A program made the translations under genes and the position numbers. A DNA stretch of 64,000 nucleotides. Origin: Panicum virgatum (taxonomy: Eukaryota; Streptophyta; Magnoliopsida; Poales; Poaceae). The notes beneath the pieces were generated by a model. That model searched no databases and was not told where the DNA came from. It saw only the letters and a list, made by a program, of their open reading frames with translations. This document shows, in pieces, positions 58,130 through 64,000 of this stretch. Each line of letters begins with the position of its first letter. The stretch's first letter is position 1. Location: positions 59,138,603-59,202,602 of the forward strand of contig NC_053144.1 in assembly GCF_016808335.1 (NCBI RefSeq). The letters run 5' to 3'.

Positions 58130-61100
58130 ATGGGTGATAATCATGACAATGACAATCACGAGGCACTGCCCCAGCAACCTCCCTCTTTGGCTCAAGCTGT
58201 TGCAGCTCTTATCGCCGACCGCAACGAGCAGACGGAGTTGATAAGGCAACTGGTGCAAGCCCAGGTCAATGCCGGCAGAGGTCGACATGCTCCCCCGCTA
58301 GCACCAGCAGAAACTGACTATGTCGGTTTTCTGGCCACCCAGCCACCTCTGTTCCACAAGGCCGATGATCCCCTTGAGGCTGATGCCTGGATTCGCACCA
58401 TTGAGGATAAGTTCAGCATCCTCAATTGCACAGAGATGGACAAAGCCGCCTTTGCAGCGCAACAGCTGCGAGGACCTGCGAAAATATGGTGGGTCAATCA
58501 TAAGGCTTTACTTCCCGCTGGTACACGTCTCACTTGGGATGAGTTTGTGGCAGCGTTTAAAGCTCACCACATCCCTACGAGCTTAATGAGGCGAAAGATG
58601 GCAGAGTTCCTAGCCCTGAAACAAGGGACTAACACCGTGCTGCAATATGCTCAAACCTTCAATCAGCTATCTCAGTACGGCAGTTTTCATGTGGATACTG
58701 ATGAGAAGAAGCAGGATTGCTTCAGAAGGGGACTCTGCACAAAACTTCAGGACAAGCTAGCCCTCACCACATGCAACAACTTTACCGATCTGGTTAATAA
58801 AGCTATCACTCAGGAAGATGCCACACTGGCGCACAAAGCTGATAAGAAGAGAAAAGCACCTGCTGGATCCTCCAGCAATGCACCCCAGAGGTACAAGCTG
58901 GTTCAGACAGGGAATCAGCAGGCTTCAAACCGTCCTCCACAGCAGGGCCGTTGGGTCGCTAGGCCACCCCAGCAACAGCAGCCGTGGGTACCTCGTTTCC
59001 CGACACAGCAGCAGAGGCCCCTAATGATACAAGCTCCACGCCCCACCAACTACCCTTGTTACAATTGTGGTAACCTGGGGCACTTTGCACGAGACTGCCA
59101 TCTGCCACCTCGGCAGAATATCTACAAGACTCCAGCACTGAGTCAAGGTTCCAGCCAGATGGATCAGAAAAAGAAGATTGTACCTGCCAAGACTGGTCGT
59201 GTGAACTACACCACTCTGGAGGAAGTTCCGGAGGGCACCCAAGTGATGGCGGGTACGTTCTCCATTAATCAATGCCCTGTTACTGTGCTATTTGATTCTG
59301 GAGCATCTCATAACTTTATCAGTGAAGCATGTGTGACACGACTTCACTTACAAGTAACATGCTTAGAGAGACCATACATTATTCAGACACCTGGCACCCG
59401 ATTAAATGCTGGACAAGTAGTTCGAAATGTTCCCCTTATCTTGGGTGGGAAAAATTTTCCACTCACTCCCATTGTCCTTCCAAGCCAGGGGATAGATATC
59501 ATACTTGGAATGAATTGGATGAAGAAGCATGGCGTTATCATCAATACCTCTTCTCGTATTCTTCAGTTCAACTCTTCCATGTATGGTTCTATGGACATTC
59601 ATCTTTCCCAGCATGCAATTCCAGCCACTGTCATATACCATTTGGAGGGGAAAGTTCTAGAAGTAATTCCGGTGGTTTGTGAATACCCCGATGTGTTTCC
59701 GGAGGACTTGCCAGGCATGCCTCCCGATCGGGATATTGAGTTTGTCATTGAGTTACAGCCTGGCACAGCCCCCATATCTCGAAGGCCATATAGAATGACT
59801 CCCAGTGAGTTAGCTGAATTAAAAATCCAGTTACAAGAGTTGCTGGATAAAGGCTATATCCGACCGAGCACCTCACCTTGGGGTTGCCCGGCTCTGTTCG
59901 TAAAGAAGAAAGATCACGGGCTGAGGCTATGTGTGGATTACCGACCTCTAAATGCAGTCACCATCAAAAACAAATATCCACTTCCTCGTATTGATATCCT
60001 TTTTGATCAACTAGCCGGAGCTAAGGTATTCTCAAAAATAGATCTTCGATCTGGCTATCATCAGATAAAAATCAGACCGGTGGATATACCAAAAACAGCA
60101 TTCTCTACTCGTTATGGGTTATACGAGTATTTGGTGATGTCCTTTGGATTAACCAATGCTCCAGCGTATTTCATGTACCTCATGAATTCGGTATTCATGC
60201 CGGAGTTAGACAAGTTCGTCGTGGTCTTCATTGATGACATCTTGATCTACTCCAAGAATGAGGAAGAACATGCCCAGCATCTTCATATAGTACTTCAGCG
60301 TCTGAGAGAGCACCAACTTTATGCCAAATTCAGCAAGTGTGACTTCTGGCTGAAGGAAGTACCATTCCTCGGTCACGTCATATCTGCTGAGGGCATCTCT
60401 GTGGATCCCAGTAAAGTACAGGATGTACTCGATTGGGAAGCTCCCACTTCAGTTCCTGAAATCCGCAGTTTCTTGGGTTTAGCTGGGTATTATCGACGAT
60501 TTATTCCAGAATTCTCCCGAATTGCGAAGCCGATGACTGAACTTCTGAAAAAGGGTGTCAAGTTCTATTGGAGTAATCAATGTGAGGAAGCTTTCCAGAA
60601 ATTGAAGACACTTCTCACTTCTGCTCCAATTTTGGCCCAGCCTGATACTACAAAACCTTTCGATGTCTACTGTGATGCCTCAGGCACAGGACTCGGCTGT
60701 GTCTTGATGCAGGAGAACCGAGTGATTGCTTATGCTTCTCGATCACTCAAGAGGCATGAAGAAAATTATCCCACTCATGATCTTGAATTAGCAGCTGTGG
60801 TCCATTCACTGAAGATCTGGCGACACTATCTCTTAGGTTCATTGTGCAACATCTATACCGATCACAAGAGTCTCAAATATCTTTTCACTCAAGCTGATTT
60901 GAACATGCGTCAAAGAAGATGGCTTGAATTGATTAAAGATTATGAACTCGAAGTGCATTATCATCCTGGCAAGGCGAATGTAGTTGCCGATGCGCTGAGT
61001 CGCAAAGCTCACTGTCATTGCATCTCAGCTATACCATTAAGCGAATCTCTTTGCTTTGAAATGGAAAAGCTGAACTTAAGTATTGTACCACATGGCACAT

Positions 61101-62700
61101 TGACTCATCTAGAGCTTACTCCTACTCTTCGCGATCTCATCATAGCGGCACAAAAGCAAGATAAAGGGGTGAAGGAAATTCAGAGAAGACTATCAGAAGG
61201 AGACCCTAGAGTGAATTGCTTCCACCAGGATGCTGAGAATGTGTTATGGTTCAAGAACCGATTAGTGGTGCCTAAAAATTTTGAGCTCAGAAAACAGATC
61301 CTTGATGAAGCCCATACTTCACGACTATCAATTCATCCGGGGTAGCAACAAGATGTACCAAGACCTGAAGCAACGATTTTGGTGGACTCGGATGAAAAGG
61401 GAAATAGCCAAGTATGTGTCAGAGTGTGATATCTGTCGAAGGGTTAAAGCCAGTCATCTCAGACCAGCTGGGACTCTTCAGCCCTTGAGTATTCCAGAAT
61501 GGAAATGGGAAGATATAAGTATGGATTTCATCGTCGGCTTACCTCGAACTCAAAAGGGTTACGACTCTATTTGGGTTATAGTGGATAGATTGACCAAGTC
61601 GGCACATTTCCTCCCAGTTAAGACGACGTACTTGACCAAGCAATATGCGGAATTGTACATGGATCGTATACTATGTTTACATGGTGTGCCAAAGACTATC
61701 ATTTCCGATCGAGGAACTCAGTTCGTTGCCCGTTTTTGGGAGCAATTACATGCTTGCTTGGGAACACATCTTATTCGCAGTTCTGCATATCACCCTCAAA
61801 CAGACGGTCAAACCGAGAGGATAAATCAAATTTTGGAAGATATGCTCCGTGCTTGCGTCTTGACCTATCCACAGAAATGGGATCAATGCTTGTCGTTAGC
61901 TGAATTCTCTTATAACAATAGTTATCAAGAAAGCATCAAAATGGCTCCATTTGAAGCATTGTATGGTCGTCGCTGCCGTACACCTCTCAATTGGTCTGAA
62001 ACAGGGGAAAGAACAATCTTTGGGCCCGACATGGTTCAAGAGGCCGAAGAACAAGTTCGCCTTATCCAAGCCAACTTAAAAATTGCGCAATCTCGACAGA
62101 AGAGCTATGCAGATAAAAGAAGAGATCCACTCGTCTTTAAAGTCGGTGACTATGTCTATTTAAAAGTATCACCTTGGAAAGGCGTGCAAAGATTTGGAAT
62201 AAAGGGAAAGCTAGCTCCTCGCTACATCGGTCCATATCCAATTGTGGAACGATGCGGTCCTGTGGCTTATCGGTTGGATCTTCCAGCGAACCTTTCTGCG
62301 GTTCATAACATCTTCCATGTGTCACAACTCAGACTGTGCCTTAGAGTTCCGACGGAAGCTGTAGAAAGCGACTCGATTCAATTAGAATCTGATCTCACTT
62401 ATCCTGAGCATCCTATCAAGATTATTGATCAAAAGGATCGAGTTACTCGTCGCACCACCAACCGATTCTACAAAGTTCAATGGAGTAATCACTCCGAAGA
62501 TTGAAGCGACTTGGGAGAAGGAGGAATTTCTGAAATCCAAGTATCCGGAGTTTTTAAACGCTCATCCAGGTAATTCGCCTTCGAACCCTCTCATCTGTCT
62601 TTATTCCTTCATGCCTGAATCTCGGGACGAGATTCTTTTAAGGGGGGAAGGCTTTTGTTGTAACACCCCTGTGTTAATCGTCTCGCTAATCTTGAGTTAA
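58130..62700 (+). pseudogene. Gag-Pol, second copy, two single-base insertions
   Basis: Nearly identical to 47741-52303, including Gag, protease, RT and RNase H. It is broken at 61339-61342, where a run of three G has become four, stopping the frame at 61345 before the integrase zinc region. A second extra base (T at about 62501) lies before the chromodomain end. Between the two breaks the integrase frame is open. One Gag residue differs (Gly to Ser near 58682). If the extra bases are sequencing errors, this copy is as intact as the first. Confidence 0.88.
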
Positions 62701-64000
62701 ACTCGCTAATCGTGGACTCAAATTCGTCGTTAACGCTAATCGCGTTCGCTTAGTAAACATCTACTTAGCTGTGTTCGATCTCGTTTTTGTCCTTGATCCG
62801 AGCCTCAAATCAACTTTCGCCCAAAATAAAAGTTGTAGATCTTCTTTTTCTCTATAACTTTTATTTTGGCCAAATTTCATGTTCCCATATGAAATTTGGA
62901 GTTTCAACTGTTCAAATTCGAGCCAAAATCATTAAACGAAGAAGAAACAGTGCATCTCCAGTGCTCAGCACTGTGCACGCCCGCGCCCCATACCGGCGAC
63001 TGAACGCCGGCAAGCGCGTCCACGCGTCGGCAATCGCGCCCGACGCCGCTCTTCTCCTCTCACGGTCGCCTCGAAGCTTCCCGTGCCGTCCCAATCCTCC
63101 TTCCTCCTTCCTCTGAGCTAGGTCGAGCTCGAGCGAGCGAGCAGAAACCGAGCGACATCGCCGTCGTTCGTCGCTCCGGCCAACCCTCGCCGCCCCACCT
63201 CAATCCGTCGCACTCCGAGCTGCGCGACCCCGCCCCGAAGCTCCTCCATCCCTCCACGAGCGCGGCCGTGCCCTACCCCGGCCAAAGTCGAGCTCCAGAC
63301 CGTGGCCACCATTGCCGTCGCCCCGAGCTTCGCCACCCCCACGTCGAGCACCACCTTCCGGCCTTCCTTCGCGCAAAACGAATCCCCGGTGAGCTTCCCC
63401 GCAACCCTGCTCTCGCTCCCCGACCCTCTCTTCACCCAAACTCCGCGGCCGCCGCCGTCGGAGCGCCGCCGCGCCGCCGCGAGCACGCCGGCCGCCGCCC
63501 CGCACACGCCGCTAGCCCCCTGCTCCTCCCTGGGCGCCACCTTCGCGCGCCCTAGGGCCACCCGGGCTCCCTGGAGCTCGCGCCGCCCCCTCCGCCGCCG
63601 GCCGGCCCGGGCCAGCCGGACACCCGCGCGCGCCCGCCCTGCGCCGCCTCGGGCCGCGCCCCGCCCTGCGCCCCCCTTCGCGCCCGCGCCTCCCTGCCGC
63701 CCTGCCCCCCCCCCCGGCCCCTGGGCCCCGGCCGGCCGCCGCGCCTGGCGGCCCCGCCTCGGGGAGCGCCGCCGCGGGCTGCGCCCGGCCGCGCGCCGCC
63801 GTGCGCGCGAAACAGAGGAGGTGGGGGCGAGCCTGGTCCCTGGCAAGTGGGGCCCGGCTGTCAGCGCCCCCCCCTTTATCTTTATGTTTTCTTTCAATTA
63901 TTTCAGCTGATGATTCATAATTGTGTAGAAATTCACAGAAAAATGCGAAAAATGCCAAACAAATTTTGTTAGGTTCTAAAATCAGGATCTTCAGAGGAAA
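62659..64000 (+). repeat. Third LTR, cut by the window edge
   Basis: It matches 52262-53620 with the double hairpin and CpG-rich segment. It differs from the middle LTR by many small insertions and losses, mostly in C or G runs between 62940 and 63890, and by six extra bases just before its start. The rest lies outside the window. Confidence 0.9.

Larger units (their letters stand above)
43611..64000 (+). mobile_element. Ty3/Gypsy chromovirus array, LTR-INT-LTR-INT-LTR (Tekay/Del-like)
   Basis: Three copies of one LTR (43611-45252, 52262-55641 and 62659 to the edge) flank two nearly identical internal regions. The repeat period is about 10.39 kb. Each internal region has primer site, structured leader, ORF1 and Gag-Pol ending in a chromodomain, which places it among chromoviruses. 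The sharing of the middle LTR points to unequal recombination between LTRs of identical elements, or to a false tandem made during assembly. It interrupts the LTR at 40560-43610. The base string before it is ATAAA. The matching right-hand target duplication is outside the window. Confidence 0.9.

Overview
The window is nuclear DNA of a grass. The evidence is the nested LTR retrotransposons with tRNA-iMet-type primer sites, a Stowaway MITE, a Helitron, hAT MITEs, a tRNA-derived SINE and GC-rich first exons with AT-rich introns. A panicoid grass is likely but unproven. No prokaryotic operons, tRNA or rRNA genes or CRISPR arrays were seen.

Host genes. The only clear host genes are a tandem minus-strand cluster of four HSP70-like paralogues. 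HSP70-1 (exon 1 at 490-714) carries an 8-bp insertion and its exon 2 lies off the left edge. HSP70-2 (24280-27121) has a 1-bp deletion that a tandem splice acceptor could compensate. HSP70-3 (31932-34549) is intact, with 567 codons. HSP70-4 (37992-38940) is a dead fragment with a MITE inside. All copies with a visible C-terminus stop just after the lid begins and lack an EEVD tail, so this is a family of short HSP70s.

Left block (1854-22555). An old minus-strand Ty1/Copia element, with LTRs about 5-6% different, is split by a younger plus-strand Ty3/Gypsy derivative (3555-17044). The younger element has 4.47-kb LTRs, a perfect 5-bp target duplication (TTTAC), a reduced gag and only relics of integrase. 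The Copia reading frame resumes exactly across the insertion, just before its YVDD box.

Middle block (22556-38940). This holds the HSP70 cluster with small elements between the genes: Stowaway, SINE, a stray Gypsy RT fragment, two related hAT MITEs, and a Helitron with a paralogous empty site.

Right block (38941-64000). An LTR-like sequence with an ACCGGT palindrome cluster is followed by part of a third Gypsy LTR (40560-43610). That LTR is interrupted by an LTR-INT-LTR-INT-LTR array of a chromodomain-bearing Gypsy element (Tekay/Del-like) running off the right edge. Each internal region encodes an unfamiliar coiled-coil/acidic protein (ORF1) upstream of one Gag-Pol frame. The second copy has extra-base frameshifts that look like sequencing error.

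Most interesting candidate system. The Gypsy elements appear to be built like split genes. Their LTRs carry a GC-rich first exon, an AT-rich intron and a short second exon. Their leaders carry splice donors and a string of short hairpins. Each ORF start codon sits directly after a 3' splice site (CAG|ATG), suggesting that splice choice selects ORF1 or Gag-Pol. This is inference from sequence and needs RNA evidence.
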